In this document: piece by piece, positions 36,355-45,006 of the stretch
Layout of the letters: every line of letters starts with the position of its first letter
How positions within the stretch are numbered: position 1 is the stretch's first letter
Source of the DNA: Microthrixaceae bacterium
GTDB taxonomy: Bacteria; Actinomycetota; Acidimicrobiia; Acidimicrobiales; Microtrichaceae
Assembly: GCA_020637215.1 (NCBI GenBank)
Contig: JACJWI010000002.1
Coordinates: 372,001-436,000, forward strand
DNA length: 64,000 bases
Direction: 5' to 3'
Notes under the pieces: model-generated
The model's input: the letters and a program-made list of their open reading frames with translations, nothing else
What the model was told of the DNA's origin: nothing
Database searches by the model: none
Made by a program: the position numbers and the translations under genes

Positions 36355-37215
36355 GTGGGTGACCTGGATCTGGACACCACGCTGTCGCCGCTCGACGGCG
36401 CCCGAGCCGACGGAGTCGTCCGCTTCGGGGTCGACCTCTCCGACGACTGGCGGATCTGGACCCTGAACGGCGGCTACGTCGCCGCGGTGGCGCTGCGGGC
36501 CGCCGGCGCCGTCACCTCCTTCGACCGACCCGCCTCGATCTCGCTGCAGCTGCTGAGCGGCGCCGTCGCCGGTCCGGCCGAGGTGTCGGTGCGCAGCGCT
36601 CGTCGCGCCCGCAGCGCGGAGTGCCTGGCCGTCGTCATCGACCAGGGAGGCCGCCGCATCGCCGAGGGCCACGTGTGGAGCGTCGCGTCGGTCGCCGACG
36701 GGCCGTCCCACGACGACGCCGGCGATCGGCCGGCCGGCCCGCCGCTGTCCTACCCGACGATCCACGAGCACATCGCCGCTCGGGGATCCGACGCCCCGGC
36801 GGCGCCGGACTTCCCGTTCTGGGGCAACTTCGAGTCGCGGCCGATCTCGTGGGTCGAGGACTGGGACGACCGGCCGGCAGGCCCCGCCTTCGCCGGCGAC
36901 TGGCTCCGCTTCGCTCCGACCGCGACCTTCGCCGATCCGTTCCTCGACGCAGGGCGCGTCGCCGTCGCTCTGGACGTCTACTCGTTCCCGTCGCTGGTGC
37001 GAGCGCACGAGCCGCCGATCGGTTGGACGGCGCCCAACATCGACCTGCACTGCTCGTTCCATCGTCGCTCCGACGACTCGCCGTGGATCCTGGGAGTCGG
37101 CCGCACGCCGGTCGCCGAGGACGGCCTGGCCGGGTTCACCGCCGAGGTGTGGTCCGAGGACGGTCGCCTGCTCGCCAGCGCCGGCGGGCAGATGCTGGTC
37201 CGGGCCGTCGGCTAG
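36355..37215 (+). CDS. TesB-like acyl-CoA thioesterase
   Basis: 286 residues with two hotdog halves. The N-terminal half has WTLNGGYVAAVALRAAG, the signature of the 4HBT_3/TesB-like group. The C-terminal half includes SFPSLVRAHEP and APNIDLHCSFH. It likely hydrolyses acyl-CoA. The GTG at 36355 follows a G-rich segment. It lies between purA and purD with 63 bp and 10 bp gaps, but a role in purine synthesis is not expected. Short spacing to purD suggests shared transcription, though purD has its own -10-like sequence. Confidence 0.83.
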   Translation: MGDLDLDTTLSPLDGARADGVVRFGVDLSDDWRIWTLNGGYVAAVALRAAGAVTSFDRPASISLQLLSGAVAGPAEVSVRSARRARSAECLAVVIDQGGRRIAEGHVWSVASVADGPSHDDAGDRPAGPPLSYPTIHEHIAARGSDAPAAPDFPFWGNFESRPISWVEDWDDRPAGPAFAGDWLRFAPTATFADPFLDAGRVAVALDVYSFPSLVRAHEPPIGWTAPNIDLHCSFHRRSDDSPWILGVGRTPVAEDGLAGFTAEVWSEDGRLLASAGGQMLVRAVG

Positions 37216-37218
37216 AAC
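37213..37218 (+). promoter_or_regulatory. Possible -10 element of purD
   Basis: TAGAAC lies 7 nt before the GTG of purD and overlaps the stop codon of the upstream gene. The sixth base is not T, so support is weaker than for the other sites. Confidence 0.3.
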
Positions 37219-37225
37219 TGCCGCC

Positions 37226-38452
37226 GTGAAGGTCTGCGTCATCGGCAGCGGAGGACGGGAGCACGCGCTGGCCGACGTGCTCGGACGGGACGCCGAGGTG
37301 GTGGTGACCCCCGGCAACCCCGGCATCCCCGGCTCGGTCGCGACGCCGCCCGAGGAGCTCGAGGCCGATCTGTTCGTGGTCGGGCCCGAGGTGCCGCTGG
37401 TCGACGGCCTGGCCGACCGCCTGCGGGCGTCGGGCCGGCGGGTCTTCGGCCCCGGGGCCGACGGGGCCCGGCTCGAGGGGTCCAAGGCGTGGATGAAGGA
37501 GCTGGTCGCCGCGGCCGGCGTCCCCACCGCCCGCCACGGGACCTTCGACTCGGTCGAGCCTGCCCACGCCATGCTCGACACGCTCACCCCGCCGTTCGTG
37601 ATCAAGACCGACGGCCTGGCCGCCGGCAAGGGCGTCGTGGTTACCGAGTCGCTCGCCGAGGCCCGCAACGCGGTGGGCGACTACCTGTCCGGGGTGTCCT
37701 TCGGCGACGCCGGGCGCACGCTCGTGATCGAGGAGGGCCTCAGCGGCCCGGAGCTGAGCGTCCTGGCGGTGTGCGACGGCGAGCGGGCGGTGCTGCTGCC
37801 CCCGGCACAGGACTTCAAGCGGATCGGCGACGGCGACTCCGGCCCCAACACCGGTGGGATGGGTGCCTACTCGCCGGTCCCCATCGTCACCGACGACGTC
37901 CTCTCCACGGTGATGGACCGCTTCGTCGGCCCGACGCTCGCCGAGCTGCGGCGCCGGGGCATCGACTACCGCGGCGTCCTCTACGCCGGGCTCATGTTCA
38001 CCGCGGACGGCCCCAAGCTCATCGAGTACAACGTGCGCTTCGGTGACCCCGAGACGCAGGTGGTGGTGCCCCGCCTGACCAACGACCTGGCCCAGCTGCT
38101 CGCCGAGGCGGCCGACGGCCGGATCCGCTCCGAACCCACGGTGTCCGACGACGCGCACGTCACGGTCATCGCGGCCGCCGAGGGCTACCCCGGGGCCCCA
38201 CGCACCGGCGACGTGATCGCCGGCCTCGACGCGGTGGCGGGCCTGGACGGCGTGGCGGTGTACGCGGCCGGGGTGGGCTCGGACCCGTCCGGTCGGTTGG
38301 TGACCGCTGGCGGCCGTGTGCTCGACGTGTGCGGTCACGGGGCCACGATCGCCGAGGCCCGTCAGCGCGCCTACGACGCGCTCGGCCGGATCTCGTGGCC
38401 CGGGATGCAGTTCCGCACCGACATCGCCGGCGCTGCGTCTCTTCCGTCGTGA
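37226..38452 (+). CDS. purD: Phosphoribosylamine-glycine ligase
   Basis: 408 residues. The N-terminal GSGGREHALA, then TPGNPGIPG, then the ATP-grasp domain with FVIKTDGLAAGKGV, SFGDAGRTLVIEE and the NTGGMGAYSP loop are diagnostic. The metal-binding Glu and Asn are in LIEYNVRFGDPETQ. It makes glycinamide ribonucleotide, the second step of the pathway. Its stop codon lies within a set of short repeats that lead into purK. Confidence 0.97.
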   Translation: MKVCVIGSGGREHALADVLGRDAEVVVTPGNPGIPGSVATPPEELEADLFVVGPEVPLVDGLADRLRASGRRVFGPGADGARLEGSKAWMKELVAAAGVPTARHGTFDSVEPAHAMLDTLTPPFVIKTDGLAAGKGVVVTESLAEARNAVGDYLSGVSFGDAGRTLVIEEGLSGPELSVLAVCDGERAVLLPPAQDFKRIGDGDSGPNTGGMGAYSPVPIVTDDVLSTVMDRFVGPTLAELRRRGIDYRGVLYAGLMFTADGPKLIEYNVRFGDPETQVVVPRLTNDLAQLLAEAADGRIRSEPTVSDDAHVTVIAAAEGYPGAPRTGDVIAGLDAVAGLDGVAVYAAGVGSDPSGRLVTAGGRVLDVCGHGATIAEARQRAYDALGRISWPGMQFRTDIAGAASLPS

Positions 38453-38510
38453 CCGCCGAGCCGGTGAGCCCGTCGTGACGGCTGAGCCCGTCGTGACGGT
38501 TGAACCCGTC
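38449..38510 (+). repeat. Imperfect 18-bp tandem repeats at the purD/purK junction
   Basis: Units 38475-38492 and 38493-38510 (GTGACGGYTGARCCCGTC) differ at two positions. A related 26-bp unit lies at 38449-38474 and contains the purD stop. Each unit begins with GTG, and the last two are in the purK frame, so purK has duplicated possible starts. Confidence 0.6.
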
Positions 38511-39728
38511 GTCGGGGTCATCGGGGGAGGCCAACTCGCCCGCATGCTGGCCGAGGCGGCGTCGCCGCTCGGCGTGCACCTCCGTGTCCTGGCATCACCG
38601 TCCGACGAGGGTGCGGCCGCCGTGGTCGCCGACACCGTCCTCGGCGACCACTCCGACGCCGCGACCCTCGACGCGTTCGCGGACTCGGTCGACGTGATCA
38701 CCTTCGACCACGAGAACGTCGATCACGGCCTGCTCTCCGCTCTGGAGGCCCGGGGCGTGGCCGTGCGGCCGTCGGTCGCCACGCTGCTGTACTCCGACAA
38801 GGCCCACCAACGTCGGCGCTTCGCCGAGGCGGGTATCCCCGTGCCGGAGTTCCTGGTGCTCGACCCGACCGGCGATCCCGACCGTCCCGCCGGTGCGGCG
38901 ACGTGCGCGGCCGACGCCGTCGCGTTCGCCGAACGCCACGGCGGTGTCGCGGTCGTGAAGGCCAGCCGCGGCGGCTACGACGGTCGGGGCGTGTGGATGC
39001 TCCCGGCGTCGGACATCGGCGCGTTCGTCGAGACCTGGACCGGAGCGCCGCTGGTGCTCGAGCCCCGCCTCGAGCTGAGCCTCGAGCTCGCAGTCCTGGC
39101 GGCCCGCACGCCGTCGGGAGAGGTCGCCACCTGGCCGCTCCTCGAGACGGTGCAGGTCGACGGCATGTGCGACGAGGTGCTGCTGCCCGCCGCGGTGCCG
39201 GCCGAGCTCGAGGTGCGGGCGCGGGCGCTCGGAGCCCGGGTCGCCGAAGAGGTGGGGGCTCAGGGCGTCATCGCCGTCGAGCTGTTCGTCGTTTCCGGGT
39301 CCGACGAGCCCGATGATGCCCATGGAGCTGACGCGACCGGGCCCAGGCTCTTCGTCAACGAGATCGCGCCCCGCGTCCACAACTCGGGTCACCTCACGAT
39401 CGAGGCCAGCGCCACCTCGCAGTTCGAGCAGCACCTGCGAGCGGTGCTCGACTGGCCGTTGGGTCCGACGCACTCGGTCTCACCCGGCGCGGTGATGGCG
39501 AACGTCGTCGGCACCGACGCGCAGGAACCCCGCCGTCGTCAGGCCCGGGCGCTCGCCGAGGTCCCCGGGGCGCACGTGCACCTGTACGGGAAGACGCCTC
39601 GAGAGGGACGCAAGGTCGGTCACGTCACCGTCCTGGGAGACGACCGGGACCGTGCCCGTCGGGACGCCAACCGTGCTGCCGACATCCTCGCCGGTCGCCC
39701 CTCCGAGATGACAGGATCGACGTCGTGA
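38493..39728 (+). CDS. purK: 5-(Carboxyamino)imidazole ribonucleotide synthase
   Basis: 411 residues from GTG 38493; GTG 38475 would add six residues. The N-terminal VIGGGQLARMLAEAA nucleotide motif, the ATP-grasp region with VVKASRGGYDGRGVW and the C-terminal FVNEIAPRVHNSGHLTIEA (landmark NEIAPRVHNSGH) are diagnostic. It carboxylates AIR with ATP and bicarbonate to N5-CAIR, which PurE then rearranges. The stop overlaps the GTG of purE by 4 bp. Confidence 0.95.
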   Translation: MTVEPVVGVIGGGQLARMLAEAASPLGVHLRVLASPSDEGAAAVVADTVLGDHSDAATLDAFADSVDVITFDHENVDHGLLSALEARGVAVRPSVATLLYSDKAHQRRRFAEAGIPVPEFLVLDPTGDPDRPAGAATCAADAVAFAERHGGVAVVKASRGGYDGRGVWMLPASDIGAFVETWTGAPLVLEPRLELSLELAVLAARTPSGEVATWPLLETVQVDGMCDEVLLPAAVPAELEVRARALGARVAEEVGAQGVIAVELFVVSGSDEPDDAHGADATGPRLFVNEIAPRVHNSGHLTIEASATSQFEQHLRAVLDWPLGPTHSVSPGAVMANVVGTDAQEPRRRQARALAEVPGAHVHLYGKTPREGRKVGHVTVLGDDRDRARRDANRAADILAGRPSEMTGSTS

Positions 39729-40222
39729 GCGCACACCCCGAACCCCTCGTCGGAGTGATCATGGGGTCCTCGTCGGACCTCGAGGTCATGACGCCCGCGG
39801 TCGATGTCCTGGCCGAGTTCGGTGTCATCCACGAGGTGCACGTGGTGTCGGCCCACCGCAGCCCGATGCGCATGGTCGACTACGCCCAGCAGGCCGCGGG
39901 TCGGGGACTGCGGGTGATCATCGCCGGCGCCGGGGGAGCGGCGCACCTGCCCGGGATGGTGGCCGCGATGACCGTGCTGCCAGTGATCGGCGTCCCGGTC
40001 CCGACACGCCACCTGGGCGGGGCCGACTCGCTGCACTCGATCGTGCAGATGCCGTCGGGCGTTCCGGTCGCGACCATGGCCATCGGCGGGTCCGCCAACG
40101 CGGGGCTGCTCGCAGTGCGCATCCTGGCGCTGTCCGACGACGATCTGCGGCAGCGCCTCGAGGAGCACCAGCGCGGGTTGGAGCGTCACGCCCTCGACCA
40201 GGACGCCGGGCTGCCCCGCTGA
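39725..40222 (+). CDS. purE: N5-carboxyaminoimidazole ribonucleotide mutase
   Basis: 165 residues. VIMGSSSDLEVM at the N-terminus, VVSAHRSP with the catalytic His, and GAGGAAHLPGMVAAMT are family hallmarks; PTRHLGGADSLHSIVQMP closes the active site (landmark GGADSLHSIVQ). It is the class I mutase that partners PurK. The GTG start overlaps purK, indicating translational coupling. A 42-bp perfect palindrome follows 9 bp after the stop. Confidence 0.96.
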   Translation: MSAHPEPLVGVIMGSSSDLEVMTPAVDVLAEFGVIHEVHVVSAHRSPMRMVDYAQQAAGRGLRVIIAGAGGAAHLPGMVAAMTVLPVIGVPVPTRHLGGADSLHSIVQMPSGVPVATMAIGGSANAGLLAVRILALSDDDLRQRLEEHQRGLERHALDQDAGLPR

Positions 40223-40231
40223 CCACCGCTT

Positions 40232-40273
40232 TGTCCCGCACAGACGCGGTGATCACCGCGTCTGTGCGGGACA
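40232..40273. terminator. 42-bp perfect palindrome between convergent genes
   Basis: The half TGTCCCGCACAGACGCGGTGA is repeated exactly in reverse complement, with no spacer (centre 40252/40253). Steric limits would leave a GATC loop and a stem of about 19 bp. It separates purE (+) from the zinc-binding gene (-) and suits a bidirectional terminator. Confidence 0.7.
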
Positions 40274-40291
40274 GAGCGAGGGGGTGGGGGG

Positions 40292-40687
40292 TCAGAACAC
40301 CTGCTTCCAGCCGCCGGGGAACTCATCGGGGCTGCGGTCGCCGTCGAGCAGGCTGGCCGCCTGTTGCTCCTCGACGCTCGGGACCGTCTCGACGGCCTGG
40401 CCCAGACCGGATGAGTGCATCTCGGAGCGGGTGACCGTCGTCTGGCGGCGGGCCTTGACCCGCTGCTTGACCTGGCGACGTCCCAACTTGGGGAGCCCCT
40501 GATCGCGGCGGCTGATTCCGCCCTTGGCCAGCGCGCAGGCCAGGCACAACGGCGGCTTGCGCAGGCCGAAGGGGAACACGACGCACTCGGGGCAGAAGTC
40601 GTGGCCGCACGAGCTGCACGCGAACTCGGCGATGTTCATGGGGTGCTTCACGCAGCAGTCGGACACGTCTACCTCGGTTGGGTCCAT
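40292..40687 (-). CDS. Small B-box-like zinc-binding protein
   Basis: 131 residues from ATG 40687; the longer frame lies antisense to purB. Near the N-terminus the pattern CCVKHPMNIAEFACSSCGHDFCPEC (landmarks CVKHP, CSSCG, FCPEC) and then LCLACAL gives a B-box-like set of metal ligands. A basic helical tail with RRQVKQRVKARRQ follows. In bacteria such B-box modules are often fused to membrane domains; here there is none, so a role in protein or nucleic-acid binding is only a guess. It is divergent from purB across 121 bp. Confidence 0.72.
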   Translation of the reverse strand: MDPTEVDVSDCCVKHPMNIAEFACSSCGHDFCPECVVFPFGLRKPPLCLACALAKGGISRRDQGLPKLGRRQVKQRVKARRQTTVTRSEMHSSGLGQAVETVPSVEEQQAASLLDGDRSPDEFPGGWKQVF

Positions 40688-40808
40688 CCGGAAGGTCCCG
40701 ATGGGGATCGGCCGTTCCGCCCCCGCCCTTGAACATCCCGCCCTCCGACCCCCCAGAACGGTGGGGGTGCGTTGTCGCCGGGGGTGCGCGGTGGGCGATG
40801 ATGAGGCG

Positions 40809-42230
40809 GTGAGCGTCCCCAACGTCCTGGCCGACCGATACGCGAGCCCGGAGATGGCCGAGCTGTGGTCCGCCGAGCACAAGATCGTCCTGGAACGCCG
40901 GCTGTGGATCGCCGTCATGCGGGCCCAGCGGGAGCTCGGCATCGACATCCCCGACGAGGCGATCGACGCCTACGAGTCCGTCGTCGACGACATCGACCTG
41001 GACTCCATCGCCGCCCGCGAACGGGTGACCCGTCACGACGTGAAGGCTCGCATCGAGGAGTTCTCCGACCTCGCCGGCCACGAGCACGCCCACAAGGGCA
41101 TGACCAGCCGCGACCTGACCGAGAACGTCGAGCAGCTCCAGGTGCGCACCGGACTCGAGCTCGTCCGGGACCGGGCCGTCGCCGCGCTGGTCCGGCTGGC
41201 CGAGCTGGCCGAGACCCACGCGGACACCGTCATCGTCGGCCGCAGCCACAACGTCGCGGCCCAGGCGACCACCCTGGGCAAGCGCTTCGCCAACGCCGGC
41301 GAGGAGCTGCTCGTCGCCGTCGACCGGCTCGAGGCCCTCATCGACCGCTACCCGCTGCGCGGGCTCAAAGGCCCCGTCGGCACCCAGCTCGACCAGTCCG
41401 AGCTGCTCGACGGCGACCTCGACCGCCTCGACGACCTCGAAGCCGCGGTGGCTCGCCACCTCGGCTTCGAGCGCGTGTTGACCAACGTCGGGCAGGTCTA
41501 CCCCCGCTCTCTCGACCTCGAGGTCGTCTCCGCGTTGGTGCAGCTGCTGTCGGGGCCGTCGTCGCTGGCGCTCACCCTCCGACTCATGGCCGGCAACGAA
41601 CTGGTCACCGAGGGGTTCCGGCCCGGTCAGGTCGGTTCGTCGGCCATGCCCCACAAGATGAACGCCCGCAGCTGCGAGCGCATCAACGGGTTCCGGGTGA
41701 TCCTCAACGGGCACCTCACGATGGCGGCCGGGCTGGCCGGCGAGCAGTGGAACGAGGGTGACGTGTCGTGCTCGGTCGTGCGGCGCGTCGTGCTGCCCGA
41801 CGCGTTCTTCGCCGCCGACGGCGCGTTCCAGACCCTGATCGACGTGCTCGACGGCTTCGGGGCGTTCCCGGCGGTGATCGAACGGGAGCTGCGGCGGTTC
41901 CTGCCGTTCCTGGGCACCACCAAGGTCCTGATGGCGGCGGTGCGGGCCGGTGTCGGCCGGGAGACCGCTCACGAGGTCATCAAGACCCATGCCGTGGCCA
42001 CCGCTCTGGACCTGCGCGAATCCGGTCGCGACGACAACGACCTGCTGGACCGCCTGGCCGGTGACGCTCGGCTCGGGCTCGACGCCGCGGCTCTGCGCGA
42101 CGCCCTCGGCGATCCGGCCTCGTACGCGGGCAACGCCTCCGCTCAGGCCCGGACCTTCGTCGAGCAGGTGGCGGAGCTCGCCCGACGACACCCCGACGCC
42201 GCGACCTACGAAGGGGCCCCGGTCCTGTGA
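40809..42230 (+). CDS. purB: Adenylosuccinate lyase
   Basis: 473 residues from GTG 40809. The catalytic region contains GRSHNVAAQATTLGKRFA, GLKGPVGTQ, and the fumarase/aspartase signature GSSAMPHKMNAR with the flexible Ser loop; TSRDLTENV is also conserved. The enzyme eliminates fumarate at two purine steps (SAICAR to AICAR, and adenylosuccinate to AMP). The final codons overlap the start of purC by 4 bp. The longer frame upstream would run into the divergent promoter region and lacks family sequence. Confidence 0.96.
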   Translation: MSVPNVLADRYASPEMAELWSAEHKIVLERRLWIAVMRAQRELGIDIPDEAIDAYESVVDDIDLDSIAARERVTRHDVKARIEEFSDLAGHEHAHKGMTSRDLTENVEQLQVRTGLELVRDRAVAALVRLAELAETHADTVIVGRSHNVAAQATTLGKRFANAGEELLVAVDRLEALIDRYPLRGLKGPVGTQLDQSELLDGDLDRLDDLEAAVARHLGFERVLTNVGQVYPRSLDLEVVSALVQLLSGPSSLALTLRLMAGNELVTEGFRPGQVGSSAMPHKMNARSCERINGFRVILNGHLTMAAGLAGEQWNEGDVSCSVVRRVVLPDAFFAADGAFQTLIDVLDGFGAFPAVIERELRRFLPFLGTTKVLMAAVRAGVGRETAHEVIKTHAVATALDLRESGRDDNDLLDRLAGDARLGLDAAALRDALGDPASYAGNASAQARTFVEQVAELARRHPDAATYEGAPVL

Positions 42231-43135
42231 GCCCGCTTCCGCTCCCGCACGTCCACCGCGGCAAGGTCCGTGACCTCTACGCCGTCGGCGAGGACCGACT
42301 CCTGATGGTCGCCTCGGATCGGCTCAGCGCCTTCGACGTGGTCATGGCCGAGCCCGTGCCCGACAAGGGTCGGGTGCTCACCGCCATGTCGGCCCACTGG
42401 TTCGCCGAGATCGACGACGTCATCGGCAACCACCTGATCTCGACCGACGTGGCCGACCTCCCCGCCGAGGTCCGCCGTGATGACCTGGCCGGTCGGATCA
42501 TGCTGTGTCGCCGCGCCGAGATGCTCCCGGTCGAGTGCATCGTCCGCGGCTTCGTGGCCGGCTCGGCCTGGAAGGAGTACCGCGACCGGGGCACCATCCA
42601 CGGCATGGCGGCGCCAGCCGGACTCGTCGAGGCGGACCGGCTGCCCGAACCGATCTTCACGCCGTCCACCAAGGCCGCCGTGGGTGACCACGACGAGAAC
42701 ATCACCTTCGACCGTGCCGTCGAGATCCTCGGCGGCGACGTCGCCGATGCCGCCCGGGAGGCCAGCCTGGCCATCTTCGCCCGAGCCTCAGAGCGGGCCG
42801 AGGCGGTCGGTTTCCTGCTGGCCGACACCAAGTTCGAGCTCGGCTGGGTGCCCGATCCGGACGGCACGCCCCGACTCGTGCTGGCCGACGAGGTCCTCAC
42901 CCCTGACTCGTCGCGCTACTGGGCCATGGAGGACTGGAACCCGGGCGCCACCCCACAGGGCTTCGACAAGCAGCCGGTCCGGGACTACCTCGAGTCCCTG
43001 GGTTGGGACAAGCTCCCCCCGCCGCCTGCCCTGCCCGCCGAGGTCGTCGACGCCACCGCGACCCGCTACCGCCAGGCCTACGAGCGCATCTGCGGCCGGT
43101 CCCTCGACGACTGGCCGGGCGGACCGGCGTCGTGA
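42227..43135 (+). CDS. purC: SAICAR synthetase
   Basis: 302 residues. HVHRGKVRDLYAVG opens the ATP site, RLSAFDVVMAEPVPDKGRVL follows (landmark RLSAFDVVM), then VECIVRGFVAGSAWKEY and the catalytic FTPSTKA, DENITFDRAVEI and LADTKFELG. This is the longer, non-fused PurC form. It joins CAIR and aspartate with ATP. It is coupled to purB upstream and separated from purS by 73 bp. Confidence 0.96.
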   Translation: MSPLPLPHVHRGKVRDLYAVGEDRLLMVASDRLSAFDVVMAEPVPDKGRVLTAMSAHWFAEIDDVIGNHLISTDVADLPAEVRRDDLAGRIMLCRRAEMLPVECIVRGFVAGSAWKEYRDRGTIHGMAAPAGLVEADRLPEPIFTPSTKAAVGDHDENITFDRAVEILGGDVADAAREASLAIFARASERAEAVGFLLADTKFELGWVPDPDGTPRLVLADEVLTPDSSRYWAMEDWNPGATPQGFDKQPVRDYLESLGWDKLPPPPALPAEVVDATATRYRQAYERICGRSLDDWPGGPAS

Positions 43136-43208
43136 GCGAACGGATCCAGGTCCCGACCGGACAGCTCGACGTCGGGAACCGACGGCTCGGTGTGGGAGAG
43201 TTGGGGTC

Positions 43209-43499
43209 ATGATCTTCGACGTGACCGTGGAGGTGTCCCTCCGCCCCGGCATCGCCGACCCGCAGGGAGCGACGATCGAACGGGCCCTGCCCGCCCTCGG
43301 CTTCGACGGGGTGAGCGGGGTGTCGGTCGGCAAGTCGATCCGGTTCCGCGTCGACGCCGCCGATCACGCCACGGCGTCGGCCCTGGTCGACGACCTGTGC
43401 CACCGCTTCCTCTCCAACCCCGTGATCGAGGACTCGACCGCCACGATCTCGGCGGTCGACGCAGCCTCCGGCGCAGCGGCCGTGTCCGGGGCGGTGTGA
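43209..43499 (+). CDS. purS: FGAM synthase subunit PurS
   Basis: 96 residues. DVTVEVSLRPGIADPQGATIERALPALGF (landmarks LRPGIADPQG and ERALPALGF) is typical of PurS, as is SVGKSIRF. A C-terminal Ala-rich tail is present. PurS bridges PurL and PurQ in the three-part formylglycinamidine ribonucleotide synthase. ATG at 43209 is preceded by GGGG. The stop overlaps the start of purQ. Confidence 0.94.
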   Translation: MIFDVTVEVSLRPGIADPQGATIERALPALGFDGVSGVSVGKSIRFRVDAADHATASALVDDLCHRFLSNPVIEDSTATISAVDAASGAAAVSGAV

Positions 43500-44188
43500 G
43501 CGTGGCGGTGAACGTCGCGGTCGTCGCCTTCCCCGGCACCAACTGCGAGATGGACGTCGTCGAAGCGGTCCGCTCGCTCGGCGCAGAGGCACAGGTCGTC
43601 TTCCACGACGGGGACCACCTCGACGGCGTCGACGCGGTCGTCATCGCCGGCGGGTTCGCCCACGGCGACTACCTGCGACCCGGGGCGATCGCCCGGTTCT
43701 CGCCGATCATGCCCGCCGTGGGCGACTTCGCCGCCGAGGGCGGGCCGGTCGTGGGCATCTGCAACGGGTTCCAGGTCCTGACCGAGGCCGGTCTGCTGCC
43801 CGGGGCCCTCCAGAAGAACGCCGGGCTGAAGTTCCGCTGCGAGACGTCGGAGCTGCGGGTCGAGACGACCGACAGCGCTCTGACCGGGGAGGCGGAGGTG
43901 GGTCAGGTGCTGCGCATCCCGATCAACCACTTCGAGGGCAACTACACCTGCTCGCCCGAGACGTTGGCCGAGCTGCGGGCCGAGGACCGGATCGTGCTGC
44001 GCTACGTCGACAACCCCAACGGCTCCGTCGACGACATCGCCGGCATCTGCAACGCCGGACGCAACGTGGTGGGGCTGATGCCGCATCCGGAGCGGGCCGG
44101 CCACGAACTGCTCGGTTCGACCGACGGTCGGGTCCTGATCAGCTCGTTGCTGTCCGCGGCCGGTGCCCGTTCGGCCGTGTCCGCCTGA
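43496..44188 (+). CDS. purQ: FGAM synthase glutaminase subunit PurQ
   Basis: 230 residues from GTG 43496, which overlaps the purS stop (GTGA); in-frame GTGs at 43502 and 43508 are alternatives. Class I glutamine amidotransferase: AFPGTNCEMDVVEA, GGFAHGDYLRPG, the nucleophile Cys in VVGICNGFQVL near 89, and His-Glu in LMPHPERAGH. It supplies ammonia from glutamine to PurL. A hairpin at 44222-44250 ends the purB-C-S-Q operon. Confidence 0.95.
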   Translation: MSVAVNVAVVAFPGTNCEMDVVEAVRSLGAEAQVVFHDGDHLDGVDAVVIAGGFAHGDYLRPGAIARFSPIMPAVGDFAAEGGPVVGICNGFQVLTEAGLLPGALQKNAGLKFRCETSELRVETTDSALTGEAEVGQVLRIPINHFEGNYTCSPETLAELRAEDRIVLRYVDNPNGSVDDIAGICNAGRNVVGLMPHPERAGHELLGSTDGRVLISSLLSAAGARSAVSA

Positions 44189-44221
44189 GAGGGAGTCGCC
44201 GCCCACCCCCGGTCGTTCGCG

Positions 44222-44250
44222 GCGACGGCCGACCCCGATGGTCGGCCGTC
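44222..44250. terminator. 11-bp hairpin after purQ
   Basis: Arms 44222-44232 and 44240-44250 are exact complements with a 7-nt loop, between purQ (+) and the convergent hypothetical gene (-). Confidence 0.65.
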
Positions 44251-44287
44251 GTCATGATTCGGGGATCCCGGTCGGGATCGGGGACGA

Positions 44288-44719
44288 TCAGGATCCGGCG
44301 CGGGAGATGCCGGCAGCCTTGAGGACCGCGGCGGACACGCCGTTCTCCCGCCAGGCGGCGTAGGAGATCTTCTTCCGGGCGCTGTAGGACGCCGCGGCGC
44401 CGATGAACGCCTTCTCCAACGCGGGCATGTCGACGTCGACCTTGGAATCCATGGCGTCGAGCTCCTTCTGGAGGTCGATGCGCTCCTGGGTGAGCGACAG
44501 CCGCTTCATCGGGTCAGCGCCGCCGTCGAGCTCGGCGTTGATCTTCTCCAGGCGGGCATTGATCGAGTCCGGGGTGCGCTTGCGTCCCCGCTTCGGTCGG
44601 GTGAGCTCCAGTGCGTCGAGGTAGTTCTTGACGGCTCGGGCCTCGGTCCGACCGGCGGCCATTGCCGCCTTGTGCTCATCGGAGACCACGCGCTTCTTGG
44701 ACTTGGGTGCTGCTGCCAT
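44288..44719 (-). CDS. Conserved-looking basic helical protein, function unknown
   Basis: 143 residues from ATG 44719. The N-terminus is Lys/Arg-rich (APKSKKRVVS), a central coiled-coil-like segment follows (about 55-95; NARLEKINAEL), and the C-terminus has SARKKISYAAWRENGVSAAVLKAAGI (landmarks YAAWRENGV and LKAAGI). I have the impression of similar C-termini in unannotated actinobacterial proteins, but no function is established. The basic N-terminus and helical build could suit nucleic-acid binding. It sits alone, convergent with purQ and divergent from purL. GGCAATTC occurs twice upstream at 23-bp spacing (44724, 44747). The rest of the gap to 45007 holds nothing I recognise. Confidence 0.68.
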   Translation of the reverse strand: MAAAPKSKKRVVSDEHKAAMAAGRTEARAVKNYLDALELTRPKRGRKRTPDSINARLEKINAELDGGADPMKRLSLTQERIDLQKELDAMDSKVDVDMPALEKAFIGAAASYSARKKISYAAWRENGVSAAVLKAAGISRAGS

Positions 44720-45006
44720 AGTCGGCAATTCCAGCACTATGAGTGTGGCAATTCAAGCCAACTCGACCGGTCTGCGATCCCGACGACCCTCCGCCGGACG
44801 GGTGCAATCGGGCGGAGTGGATCATGGGCGATGAACCGAGATGTGCCGTTCGTCATGACGCGGATCGTCGGTCGCGGCGCTGGTCAATTCGGGCCAGGGT
44901 CATTGAAGGGTGTTCGAACTGTTGCCCGCACGGTGCTTGTGCGCATGATCGATCCGACTGAACCTCCATTTCGAGGGCGTATCCCACCGGGCAGTAGTTT
45001 GCGGCC

